Program-made: the position numbers and the translations under genes
Notes under the pieces: model-generated
What the model was told of the DNA's origin: nothing
Database searches by the model: none
Seen by the model: the letters and a program-made list of their open reading frames with translations, nothing else
From: Sipunculus nudus
Lineage: Eukaryota > Annelida > Sipuncula > Golfingiida > Sipunculidae
Assembly (NCBI GenBank): GCA_026874595.1
Contig: CM049312.1
Location: forward strand, 49,791,429-49,855,428
Length of the DNA stretch: 64,000 nt
Direction of reading: 5' to 3'
Shown here: in pieces, positions 11,238-22,318 of the stretch
Numbering within the stretch: the stretch's first letter is position 1
Layout of the letters: every line of letters begins with the position of its first letter

Positions 11238-12080
11238 TTTTAGCTCGACGGAACGAAGTTCACGAGAGCTTATACCGTACCCCCGGCGTCGTCGGCGTCG
11301 TCCATGTACACCCCAGGTTAAAGTTTTTTGTTAACTCTTTATAACTCGGCAACCACTTACCCGATTTCTTTCATATTACAAACATGTTTTGTATAGGTGG
11401 TTATGAATCTCCCTATGATTTGGGGATCAAAAGGTCAAAGGTCAAGTTCACAGATCCCCGTCGTTCATGAACAAGTCAGGTTAAAGTTTTTTTTGTTAGG
11501 CTCATTACTCCATTGCTTATGAAGATATTTAAATTAAAATAAGTACACGGATGAACAGATACAATACCTAGCAGCTCTATTAAAATTGTCCCTATATTTA
11601 AAATTTTGGGCCAGTAATTAGCACCTAACGAGCAAAATTTATACAGATCCCAACCCAGTTTAGGTTAAAGTTTTTACTTAACTCTTTATAACACAGCAAC
11701 CACTTACCATATTGCTTTCATATTTCACATATATGTACTGCATTGGGGGTTAGAAATAACCCCTATGATTTAAGGATCCAAAGATTAAAGGTCAAGGTCA
11801 CAGGTCCCCGTTGTATAACTCAACAACCACTCACCCTATTGTTTTCATATTTCATACATGTGTTTTATGGGGGCTTAGAAATCTCTCATATAATTTTGGG
11901 GTTAAAGGTCAAGGTCACCTTTGTAACGGCTTTGTTCAAGAAAACATCAGGTTAAAGTTTTTTTATGCGCTTATTGCTCCATTGCTAATGAAGGTATTCC
12001 TATTTCTGATAAACCTATACTCATGTTTTGTGACATTAAACAGATTAACTAGGTTAAGTTTTATTATAGGCAAAATCAAC
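11238..12080 (-). mobile_element. Related tandem-repeat-cored element (AGCTCGAC type)
   Basis: Begins with TTTTTAGCTCGACGG and a hairpin AGCTC...GAGCT, then a CGTCGGCGTCG stretch. The interior alternates two unit types: GGTTAAAGTTTTTTGTTAACTC with AACCACTTACCC (11318, 11663, about 11815) and GGTTAAAGTTTTTTTTG with CTCCATTGCT (11480, 11950). The end is approximate. The layout resembles element A in reverse orientation with different units. Non-coding. Confidence 0.5.
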
Positions 12081-13281
12081 ACATATTTAATTAGATCAGA
12101 TGTCACCAAGCTACTTTATATGTAGCTTTATATATAACTTAGTAGGAAAGTGATGGATTTTGATGAAACTCAACAGAAATATTAACCAAAATATAATATC
12201 TTGCTTAAATTTGATCCCGACAGAATCCACAAATATATTCACAAGAAATATGACGGGCATATTGTCAGTGAGTGAAAGTTTAAATGTGAATATTTTGTTG
12301 TGTTTTTGAATTAACTGTCTCATATCAGATGATAAAATAATTTCCGAGATTCCATTTACATAATACTGATGTGTAGTAACGTATAAAGCACAACTTTAGA
12401 ATAACGTTTATAATACGTTGTACTAAAAAGCCCATGCAGCTCCGTCCCTTTCCACAGGAGGACTCGCGCATTCTGTACATTTTCTGATACAATAAACAAG
12501 CACGTGACCCCTGGGATTCTCGTTTTTTCATTGATGATTGCGATGCCTGCTTTTTTCACTTGACCTTTTAACAACTGGCCGGCCTGCAGGATGTAAGCAT
12601 TATTGGTTACGTGAGGGCGGAGTTTATTATTCCATCATTCATTTCTTGACTCAAAGTTTTGTTCGTCGGACTCATTCGCGTCAACCCAGGGCCTGGGTTT
12701 TGCTATTCAATATCTTCGGATGCCAACCAAGGAAATGACTGTGCTTATATATCCTTAGACGCAGTGGCCGTCTCTATACAGAGACGGAGAGCGCTGCAAA
12801 CATTCTAGTGGGACCCTGTCTGATATTACTTTTTCCCACCTTTGGCCACATTACCAAACATAATCTAGCTACCAAACCCTGAACTAAGACATCTTACTTG
12901 TTTTCTTGCTCAAATAAGAAAATGAAACATATTATTCAGGTGCACAGTTAAGAAGTGAAGCCAGCAAGTTTCTAACCAAACATGACATGATACATTAGGG
13001 TCAAGGGCAGAGGGAACAGCCAGTTTTCAAAGTCCTTCTGATTGGCTGTTGGGTTTCAGGCTCATTCACCATGGATATCTTAGCATAAAATATACTCCCC
13101 GGTCCCTAAAAGTGCCATCTAGTGACTAAACAGAAAAAATAATGGCTCCAAGCAAAGCTGGTAGATAAATTGCAAATTTTCTTTGACCAGTTTAGAACTG
13201 ATATACATACCCAGGTAAAGACCCACGTTTGTTTCTTTAAAGCTTATTATGTCATTTATTTTTTTTTAAATCTGTGTCCTC
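12081..13281. other. Non-coding stretch, nothing recognised
   Basis: No gene is supported. A 20-bp inverted repeat CCGTCTC...GAGACGG lies near 12770-12790. The 3' end (13282-13286, GGTTG) is the left target duplication of the Gypsy element. Confidence 0.5.
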
Positions 13282-13286
13282 GGTTG

Positions 13287-13459
13287 TGTTAAAGTTCTTT
13301 ATGCGGCTTCAATAAGCAGTAACAACGGACGACACGTTAGATCTGACAGAAACCAGGCCTACGTCTCAGAACGTAGGGTCAAAGGTCACCGGTGTGGTGG
13401 CCTATTACAGACCGTAACACACAAAACAAGATTTCCGCGTATTATGACATGATGTTACA
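13287..13459 (-). repeat. Gypsy 3' LTR (173 bp)
   Basis: Plus-strand TGTTAAAG...TGTTACA, that is TG...CA in either reading. It matches the right LTR except for point differences, a 7-bp indel (CTTTATT near 37300) and the MITE. It keeps the undisturbed TTAGATCT site that was duplicated by the MITE in the partner LTR. Confidence 0.9.
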
Positions 13460-13472
13460 TCCTCTTCTTTTT
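13460..13472 (-). promoter_or_regulatory. Gypsy polypurine tract
   Basis: In minus orientation AAAAAGAAGAGGA lies directly before the LTR start TGTAACA. This is the expected primer site for plus-strand DNA synthesis of the retroelement. Confidence 0.8.
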
Positions 13473-13714
13473 ATTTTATTTTATTAAACGGAGTCCAAAT
13501 ATTTATCTTCAGGATACTTTACTGTGCACAATATGTTTAATAATGTCCATGAGATGAAATAATAAAAGGTATATTCTGACTTTAATGTGTTGTGTTTTTG
13601 TGATTACTTAGTAGTTACATAACTGAATAAAACAACCTGACTAACATGTAGGAAGAGCGTCCTACAGCCTACAGCCTGGGTCCTCAGCACCCGGCACTTA
13701 CTAAATTTAGAGCT

Positions 13715-14794
13715 TTACAAAGTCTTGGAGCCAACGTGGCTGTTTGATAGAACGGCCTGCTCTGGATCTGTAAGTGACATCTGTGTTGGGTTGCATTTGT
13801 TGTCTGTCCTGAGCTGGTTCGGCTGGAATTTCTTGTCCATTCCTTTGCGAGTTGGATTGAACTTGAGATGATGGTGGTTGGAGTTCATGGTCATTAGCAT
13901 TGTTATGTGAACTTTCTTCAAGGTCTGGAGATTAAACAATATAGTCAGATGGTGGATTCTCTTTGGTTTTCTTGAGGTGTTCACGGTTTCTCCGATAAAC
14001 TATGTTGCCTGTACGTACCACGTGCAAGTGATCATCCAAGCGTCTTTCTACAGTTGCCTTTCGCCATGATTTACGGTCCATGGTGAAGGGCTGCATTCTG
14101 ACAGTATCACCTTCACTGAGTGGTTTGAGATCATGTGCTGTCCTAATATAGTACTTTGCTTGTCTCCGCTGATTAAGCTGAAGTTCTTCGATCACGTGCT
14201 TTGTTGATGGATTTCTTGGTTGGAGTTGTACTCTCGTAGTTGGGAGTATGGTTTTAGTACGTCTGCCAAGGAATCTCTCTGCAGGACTGCTGTCAACACC
14301 TTGAGATGGGGTGTTTCTGTGGTTATGAAGTGTTAAGTATTGGTCCTCACCTGATCTTATTGTTTTTGTAGCATTCGCTTTGCGGCTTTCACAGCTGATT
14401 CGACTTTGCCATTGGCCTTGTTGTTGTATGGTGAAATGGTGTTGTGAACGATATTCCATTTCTTGGTGAATGCTCGAAATACATCACAGTCTAACTGCGG
14501 CCCAAAATCGCTCACGATCTGATCTGGTATGCCATATTCGGCACAATGTGATTTGATTTTGCTGATTACCATTTTTGCTTTGGAATCAATTATACTTTTA
14601 ACTCCCAGAAGTTTGACTTGGAGCACAATGTTATGAGAAAGTCTTTCTGGTTGTAACTGAACAGGTCTGTGCCGATTTTCTCCCACGCTCGTTCTGGTAC
14701 ATTATGGCTCATGAGCGATTCTTTTGGTTGTGCAATCTCATACTCACGGCAGGTTTCACAGGTTTGAATCCTTCTTTCAGTTCGTGGTTCATGC
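13715..14794 (-). pseudogene. Gypsy integrase core and C-terminal domain, frameshifted
   Basis: The frame at 14357-14686 holds the integrase core with the second catalytic Asp in IVSDFGPQ (usually SDNGPQ) and the catalytic Glu in NGKVESAVKAAKRML. Sequence just upstream (about 14665-14780), in another frame, reads as the CETCREYEI zinc-binding end and the first catalytic region. The frame at 13932-14459 carries the integrase C-terminal part with SSPAERFLGRRTKT and a basic tail domain. Shifts between frames show the gene is dead. The left edge of the 3.6-kb TIR element at 14795 interrupts it. Confidence 0.85.
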
Positions 14795-15062
14795 TAGTCC
14801 AGCGGTTAAGCTCCCATATTTGGAGGAATTGTGCAAAAAATGAAAGAAGCATGAAAGCTGGCGAAAGTACTCTTTAGAGCTTATTGATGAATTTCAGATA
14901 AAGGGCCAAGCTGAAAAAAAATTATCTTGCCCAACTTCCAAGATGGCGGCCAAGATTGCCGCCAGATAAGAAAATGTCAATAACTTGAGTTATAACGTCC
15001 CCAGAAAACATTGCAGATTCTCTGATATTATGTTCTTTGGGCTGAGAAAATCAATTTTTGGG
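14795..15062 (+). repeat. Left terminal repeat, copy 1
   Basis: Starts TAGTCCAGCGGTTAAG and includes CCAAGATGGCGGCCAAGATT. Similar to 15125-15385 (direct) and 18110-18375 (inverted). Confidence 0.75.
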
Positions 15063-15124
15063 GTTTTAAACCTGTTCAGATACTCATTAGCTCGGTTTTT
15101 TATCCAGATTTGGTAATATATCCA

Positions 15125-15385
15125 TTAGTCCAGCGGTGAAGCTGCATATTGAGAAAATTATGCAAAAGATGAAAGAAGAATGAAACTTGGCATAATAATT
15201 ATCCAGACCATACTCTATATGTTCAGATATGGTGCCGAGGAATTCACCATGTCTTGGTAAAAATCCAAGATGGCGGCCAAGATGGCCACCGAAATATAAA
15301 ATTTCAATACAGCCGGTTATATTTGCCCTAGAATGCATTGCAAGTGCGCTGTTTTTTTGTTATTGGGGTCGAGAAATTCATTTAT
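15125..15385 (+). repeat. Left terminal repeat, copy 2
   Basis: Starts TAGTCCAGCGGTGAAG. It is closer to the right-hand inverted end (GAATGAAACTTGGCATAAT shared) than copy 1 is. Confidence 0.75.
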
Positions 15386-15533
15386 AAGGGTTTGATGTCT
15401 GTATCATGAATGTGTGAATTAAGTCTGATTTTGTTGGTATTGAAATTGTACTAAAATTGCACATCTAACGGTAAAACGTATTTGTTGATTACCCTGCTGA
15501 AATTTAATATATTTATTAATTAATATTTAATAT

Positions 15534-15839
15534 TTAAACACTGTCTCTTTCAATGAAATGAAAGGGACAGTCGATTGGTAAAGGTCCGTACAGAGTCGGT
15601 TGTTTGCTTCGTGTTCTCTGAATCCGTCTACTACTTTGCCATCCGACCCATGGAAAGTGCCTTGTAGTTGTTTTACAATCCATGTTAAAGAAATTTTTTG
15701 TTTCAAGATGCATAATTGTAGATCGAACTGAACCTTGCACATAAGATAAAAAGAACCGATAGTGAGTTGGAATGGTGTGTGTTTTACCAGAAGAAAAACG
15801 CTCTTGTCCTGCCAAATCTAAAAGAAAATATTCAGGCAC
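15534..15839 (-). other. Unassigned open frame inside the TIR element
   Basis: 101 codons with the phrases FLLDLAGQERFSSGKTHTIP, THYRFFLSYVQGSVRSTIMH and HFPWVGWQSSRRIQRTR. I recognise no family. Its balanced composition, unlike the surrounding AT-rich DNA, suggests it may be the remnant of a protein of the element. No start context or splice sites could be fixed. Confidence 0.3.
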
Positions 15840-17626
15840 AGGTAATTAAAAATTGCTGGCAATATTACAAAAAAAAGTAATAAACTGTTCTGTTCAGTAA
15901 TAATATTCAGAAGTAGTGTATTCTCAAAAATGTAGGTTCACTTAATGAAGCAGATGGTATGAGATACAAGTTTCCCAAGCATTCTGCAATTGGACATAAA
16001 ACTGACAAAGGGAAGAATAACTGTGCTTAGGTGCCAGATCTCAGAAGCTGAAAGCACAGAAAAGTTACAATCACCAAACAAGTCGATAAAAACTCAAACC
16101 AAACTTTGTACTGAATTTTGAGGTAATCAAGTTGAAGATTAAATCATATCTGGAACCTGAGGGTGCATTATATTTTTTTAACCTTGTTTTGTGAATTCGA
16201 CTCTCTATATCTTCCGCCTTGCTTTTCCATGTTCTGAGCATCCATCCATGAAAGATCAGCTAGCTTGAACCTGGCAGCACCGACTCATACATGTAGTGAA
16301 TATTTCTAACAATACATGCAGGTACAACAGGAATCTACAAATATGCATAATGTCAGCAAATGAAAGTATTTTGTTGACATAAACACATTATGCAGAGTGA
16401 ATTTTAATGGCAAATCGTTGGCAAGGAACTAGTTCTATATCACAAAGAAAGCATCACAACAATGGGCAGTGATATTTCATGACACGCGTTGGTTCTTTCA
16501 TACGAGCATTCTGTCTAAAGTCTGCATTGTCACCATATCACAAAATTAGTAATCTGCAAAAGGTATCTACATGAGTATTGATTATTTCATGCATTTATCG
16601 CCATATTACAAAGGCAGCATAAAGCAACATGCTGCGCACCTCTAATTGTGTGCTGATTCTGTTTTCATACCAACATACAGTCTGAAAGCCATCACTTCAT
16701 GGCATAAGAAGCTTAGAATCCATATAGAAAACTAGCATGAGCTCCTACATAAGCGCGTATCTTGTCATGCACGCATGTAGTCTAAATAAATAAAAAAATA
16801 AAAGTCTTTCCTTTGAAACAGACTTGATGTTCAAATACATGTAACTAGTACATTTAAATTCAATTTCAGCTGAACTTTCTTCCATTTCTTAATTGCACTA
16901 ATAAAGATTTGAATGTTAAGTTGATGGTAAAATTTAATATCATGTTTGTAGATTTTTAAAATGTTCTTACTATTCTTCACGGATATATCAAGCTTCCACT
17001 TTGATACGAGACAGGATACCTAAATTTCTTTCATCCCTCACATCTGCAAAGCAGTTAATACATTCGTTAGCATGCAAATAATGGGATATCAAACAGAGGA
17101 AAATAGAAATGAAATATTAATATAATAAAACCTACCCCAGCAAATGACACTTTCATTTAAAGGTGCGGTATTAAAAAAAATTATCAACTTTAACCGTTGG
17201 GTGTGCTGATGAAGAAGGGACTTTTAGCACGTACAATTTCAGTAGGTACACAAGGCAGAATATATACACAGCTGACAGGTGTAAGCTTCTTACCTAGGTC
17301 TGTATCCTGCCACCCACGCATTCAGTCTGATGTAAAAGTTAGAAGCAAGATAAACTCTATATTATATGGATTGTCTAATTTATTTTATTATAATAAATAG
17401 TTTATATGGACAGTTAGTTATAATTACTATTACAAGCCGCTCTCCATGGCTCGGATGGTGGCGTTTGGTGGTATATATACAGAATGGAGGAAAGCGAAGG
17501 ACAAGGAGGAATTCACCCACTTTGGACGGGCCATTACAACCCACTAATAGGAACGATGATGATTAAGCGTTTTACCACTCGATTGTCCATTACATTACAT
17601 AGAAACAGACATAGGGTTCAAATACG
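15840..17626. other. Interior of TIR element, no gene recognised
   Basis: AT-rich, with a segment near 16895-17165 that resembles 17720-17985 in direct orientation (shared TTGCACTAA, CGGACATATCAAG-like and GACACTTTCATTT phrases). Open frames at 17197-17400 and 17366-17566 look non-coding. Confidence 0.4.

Positions 17627-17685
<59 letters not shown>
17627..17685. repeat. (AT)n microsatellite
   Basis: Uninterrupted AT run between the two degenerate direct repeats. Confidence 0.95.
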
Positions 17686-17687
<2 letters not shown>

Positions 17688-18109
17688 GTCAGCACAGTTG
17701 GATTTATGCATTTGATATTTCCCAATTGCACTAACAGAGGTTTACATGAAAGCTGATCGTAAAATCTGATTACATGTATGTAGGTTTAAAACATTCTAAT
17801 GATTAGTGTTTACGGACATATCAAGTTTTTTTGCAACCATCACCTCTTCAAAGCAATTATAATTGTAAGTATGCAAATAAAGTAAAATTCAGAGGAAGAA
17901 TATTGCAATAAAAATTGTTCTACTATTCAAGCATCTAAATGCATGACAAACCTGAGCCATCAAAGGACACTTTCATTTGAATACAATCACAATGTATGCG
18001 ACTACTGTGCAAAAACCAACAAATAATGTTTGCTGTACATGTGCTAGTAAACGAAAGCAAATTCGGGACAATTTTAATATAAACAAAACCAGGATTCATT
18101 CACTCAGTC

Positions 18110-18375
18110 ATTTTAAACCCCTTTAAATGAATTTATGGACCCTAAAAACATAGGAATAGTGCACTTGGAAAGCATTATAGGACAAATATAACCGAATGTA
18201 TTGATATTTTATAATCCGGCGGCCATCTTGGCCGCCATCTTGGATTTTGACCAACATGGGGTGAATTCCGCTTGGCCTTATATCTGAAAATATTGAGTAT
18301 GGTCTGGCCAACTATTATGCCAAGTTTCATTCTTCTTTCACTTTTTTCACAATTCTTCTCTTAACAGCTGGACTA
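18110..18375 (-). repeat. Right terminal repeat of the TIR element
   Basis: Inverted copy of 15125-15385, including GGCCGCCATCTTGGATTTTG, ending CTGGACTA at 18375. Confidence 0.75.
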
Positions 18376-18737
18376 CGCCTGGCCAGTAAACGCGATCTCT
18401 GGCGCTTCTAAGGCATCCGTCTATCCCTGTATGGCCAAGGTATCAGATCTCATATCCTTAGGGACTACTAGTCTCTCACCACGAAACACTAGTCCATCAC
18501 TGACGGTGAATTCATCCCGTATGTTGAAGAACGGAAATACTAGTGTTGGGAGTCTATTCATATCATTTGGCCAGATTTCCTGGATTACTGTTTTAAGCTG
18601 TTGCAGCACTGGGTCACAGCTGGTCATCTGTTGTATCTGTTTTACTCTGTCTATTGGTGCTATCAGATAGGACAGAGCATTTACACTGACAAATTCTTCT
18701 TGACCATGCTGATCTTTCAAATAAGCCCTGCTAAGAG
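18376..18737 (-). pseudogene. Gypsy RNase H-integrase connection and H2C2 region
   Basis: On the minus strand the frame runs LSRAYLKDQ (end of RNase H), DRVKQIQQM, DPVLQQLKTVIQ, then IRDELTV-type DEFTVSDGLVFRGERLVVP, typical of the Gypsy connection domain. After a shift, CLRSARDRVYWPG at 18376-18420 is the integrase zinc-binding region. The frame is artificially extended rightward into the adjoining BEL LTR (to 18846), so an open frame of 141 codons spans the junction by chance. Confidence 0.85.
18733..18737. repeat. BEL target-site duplication, left copy
   Basis: AAGAG, matching 27154-27158 and, in the duplicated copy, 35267-35271. Confidence 0.85.
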
Positions 18738-20061
18738 TGGTGCAAACACAGACCAGATGCCCTTCCATTTCAAACACAAGGGAGTCGCCTTTAACATGCT
18801 TTATTGCATAAAGCTGGCGTTCTGAAATTACAGAAACAATAAACAAGTCCTTAAAACCACATACTGACTTGTTGTGATCCTTACTGTTTATAATATAAAG
18901 ACATATCTGTATGAGTGTACCGTAACATTATATACTCTAAGCAAATAGTCTCTGAAGTATCCATAACTAGAGTCCTATATAGATAGACAGCTTTAAGTTG
19001 AATTACAAAACATCAGTCCTATTGCAAGTATTATATCATACACTCCCTAGCCCTATTATTCAGTTTACCTAAACATTAATGTGCATGTTCAAATTGCAGT
19101 TATATTTAACTATGGGAACATTAATGACATATATAGCCATATAATAACGTTCTCTTTCTGGAAGAAGTTGAACTTAATCATAAATATTTAGAGCACTGTG
19201 AATCCTGACAATTAAATAATATAAAAGTCTCATATAGTGTCTGGTCTTACAGGTGTTATCATAATGAAAACTATCAATTAAGCAATTACCACAAATAAGC
19301 ACTACAACACAGAATGATGCAACCTGTGAAATATTTAAACCACTTGAATGTAATATGACATATTGACAAGCCTGTATGCATCCTACATGCATTCAATTTA
19401 ATGTGAAAGCCTTCTTACAATCTTAAACAATACCCCCAAATGCTCAGTCAAATATTCCAATACAGACAGATAAACAATGTGATTATATTTACTGCCGGTA
19501 TACAAAGTCTCAAACGATATTATAGTAATCTACCCTTATTTACCTTTGGTACAGACATCAAACGAATAATATTGCCAGAATACATGAATAGCACAGCAAA
19601 CAAACATCTCGGAATACTTAAATTCGTCCTCAGTGTCAAACTCGCATATTAAATTAAGCTTTAATGCTGACAACCGTATGAAACTCATCCTCGGCGTCAA
19701 ACTCAAACATATTAAACTCGACCGCAGTACAAAGTGGGTTTCTTATGATTTCAGATTTAAAGCATAACGTTTATAACTCACAGAGATGTAGTTTCACCGT
19801 ACAATGTATATAAAATCAATTATAAGGCTACAATACCTGAGGAGTGAGTCTCCCTCGGGCTTGAAATTACAAGAAATCGTCACAATCACTGAAAGAGCGC
19901 CGCTGGACTGCTTACGGGTCCCGAGCTTCAAACTTTTCGACCTTCACCTTTACAAATTCGCATTAAACAAAAGGGGAGCGGCCCCTAAACTAATTACGCG
20001 GGACCATTCTTACTATCAAGTCGCGCTATACGAAACAACCTCCGGGGGCCAGAGATGGACG
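18738..20061 (-). repeat. BEL 3' LTR, copy 1
   Basis: Matches 25639-27140 of the 5' LTR with about 17 substitutions that I could count. It lacks a ~180-bp block: a ~205-bp stretch (26122-26328) of the 5' LTR is replaced by ~28 unrelated bases near 19222-19249. It also lacks the first 13 bases of the LTR (minus orientation), and no polypurine tract precedes it, implying a small deletion there. Confidence 0.85.
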
Positions 20062-20063
20062 GA

Positions 20064-21707
20064 TTATGACTCGGCTTCCAATAGCAGACAACATCTTTGG
20101 ACTGACCGTTTGTATTCTCCGTTCTTGGTTCTGACCTTGACGTTCCTGTTGATGCCGTCCTGCCCCGGATAGACCTCGAGAAGTCTGCCCATGTCCCACC
20201 TGCCTCGTGGCGCAGCTGAGTCCACGAGCAAGACAACATCTCCGGGTTTCAACTGTCGCCCCTTTGTTTTCCATTTGACTCGTCTGGTCAATGTCGGTAG
20301 ATAATCTGATATGAAACGTTGCCATATCCGTTTGACCATGGCTTGTACGAATTCGAATCGCTTGTGTAAGTTCTTTGTTTCCTCGAATGGGCCTTGTGGT
20401 ATGTCAACAGTAGCTCGTCCCAACAGAAAATGGTTTGGTGTTAGTGGCTGTAAGTCGTTTAGATCATTCGGAGAATAACCTATGGGTCTTGAATTTAACA
20501 GAGCCTTAACCTCTGCGAAAACTGTAGACATCTCGTTCCATGCCAGCCTTTGGTCTCCTATTACTTTCATTGCACGTTTTACCTGCTTTACGAGGCTTTC
20601 GTAGAATCCCCGCTGATTCGGACTAAGTGGTGTGATAAACTTCCACGTCACCGAATGTAGCATCGCAAATTCCTTGAGTTCTTGACGCCCTGCTTGCACG
20701 AGTTTTTTTAGTTCCTTTTCTGTTCCGACGAATGACGTCCCATTGTCACTTATAATTGTAGTCGGCCATCCGTGCGTGCTAACAAAACGCCTGAGAGCCT
20801 GGAGGAGGGCCTGGGTTGATAAGTCGTCGACAATCTCCAAATGAACCGCGCGGACGGTTCCACACGTGAAAAATGCTCCCCATGCCTTTCTGGATTGGGT
20901 CCTTCCGAACTTTAGGTTGAATGGCCCAAATAAGTCAACGCCTGTTGTTGTAAAGGGTGGTGATTGTACCCTCATTCTCTCTGGGGGAAGATCCGCCATG
21001 AGTGTGGTGTGTGGCGGTTGCCTTAATTTCCGACAAACAATACATTTCCTGACAATTAATTTTGCTAAATTCCGCCCTCGCGTTATCCAGTACCTCCGTC
21101 TTGCTTCACATAGTGTCTTTTCTGCTCCTGGATGAATCGCCTTTGAATGGGCATCAGCCATGACCAACTTCGCTATATGGCTTGAGCCTGGTAACAGAAC
21201 TGGATGCACTTGGTCATACGACAAATTTGAACGTTTAAGCCTGCCTCCTACTCTTACAATCCCTTCCTTTTCAAATGGGGAAAGGTCACTGTATTGTTGC
21301 CTCCAGTCACCCAAGTCCTCTTGGGCTTTCAAGATCCAGTGTCTCTCTGATGTTTCGCGCGGTGATAATGTGTCCCTCCGCTTATCCTTATTTCTGGCAT
21401 TGTGCAGAAACCTGTAACACCAGGCTGTGACTCGAAGCATCTTATGCCAATCAGAAAAATCTCTGCACTCAATGAAAGATGTTGCCTTTATTACACCGCA
21501 GACCAGTTTCTTGGGTTGTTTTCTCTCTGGATCTTCCAGGGGAGTGCCATCCTGAGCTGGCTGTTCTGGCCAATCCCTTTCTGATCTCACAAGAAATTCT
21601 GGTCCCTTAAACCAACGTCCCTTCAAATCTGTCACTTTGAGACCTCGACTCAGATCGTCAGCAGGGTTTTTGTCTGTGGGTATGAACCTCCAGTGTGGGG
21701 ATCCCAT
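20064..21707 (-). pseudogene. BEL RNase H end and integrase, copy 1
   Basis: 547-codon frame. Early PTDKNPADDLSRG marks the end of RNase H. The integrase zinc-binding residues are His187/His192 and Cys222/Cys225. The catalytic triad appears as Asp258 (GVDLFG), Asp321 (ISDNGTSF) and Glu370 (QRGFYESL). The C-terminus has PRGRWDMGRLLEVYPG and ends naturally at about 20064. The frame is out of phase with the preceding RNase H frame (single-base shift near 21690), so it could not be translated from the gag-pol start. This is the only copy with the complete integrase C-terminus. Confidence 0.93.
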
Positions 21708-22318
21708 GTCGCTTGAATCTCTGCCACCCGGAGACCCACAAACTGCTTTAAATTATGGGACTCTGATTTGATCCAATGAAGCACGATTCTGGAATCTGTC
21801 CAAATTGTCGTGGTTAAATCCGTTCGTAGCTCCTCATGAATGGTTTTAGCCAATCTGGATCCGATCAATGCTGCTGCCAATTCCAATCTTGGGATTGTTG
21901 TTTGACGTAATGGTGCCACTCTAGCTTTGGCAGCAATCGGCTGGATATACGGTGTGGTAGAACCAGGCGATTTTGTCCGAATATATGCGATAGCGCCATA
22001 CGCCACCGAACTGGCATCCGTAAATACATGCAATTCTGCTTTCTGTCTTATTGCCTCTGGTTTCACGCATCTTGGAATCTCTAGTCCTTCAATACTCTTC
22101 AGTTCCTCAAATAGCCTACCCCATAAGTCTTGATAATCTTCCGGGAGTGGGTCGTCCCATTCCATGCCCAACTTCCAAGTGTTCTGCATCGCAATTCTGG
22201 TTTTGATAGTCACTACAGCAGCAAGATCAAGCGGATCATATATCATTGACAGTCTCGATAATACTATCCTCTTGGTCAGTATACCCGGTTTCATTTCCTT
22301 TACTTGAAAGTGAAGCAT
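21650..22318 (-). pseudogene. BEL RNase H domain, copy 1
   Basis: Frame with FTDASSVAYGAIAYIR (RNase H acidic motif), RLELAAALIGSRLA and TIWTDSRIVLHWIKS, characteristic of BEL/Pao. Frameshifts of one base separate it from the RT frame on its right (near 22350, in an A run) and the integrase frame on its left. Confidence 0.93.

Larger units (their letters stand above)
14795..18375. mobile_element. 3.6-kb TIR element inserted in the Gypsy integrase gene
   Basis: Ends read TAGTCCAGCGGTTAAG (14795) and its inverse ending CAGCTGGACTA (18375). Inverted similarity extends about 250 bp inward, through AATTGTG...AAAAAATGAAAGAAG and CAAGATGGCGGCCAAGATGG. A second left-type end lies at 15125-15385. Outside, the Gypsy reading frame resumes on both sides, with at most a 2-bp duplication (GC), or TA if TA is counted as target. 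The interior has no recognised transposase, one unexplained open frame (15534-15839, -), degenerate ~260-bp direct repeats (about 16895-17165 and 17720-17985) and an AT run. Confidence 0.7.

Noticed and set aside
18738-18846. Apparent N-terminal extension of the Gypsy connection domain.
   Set aside because: This stretch is the end of the BEL LTR (it recurs at 25639-25747 without Gypsy sequence next to it), open by chance.
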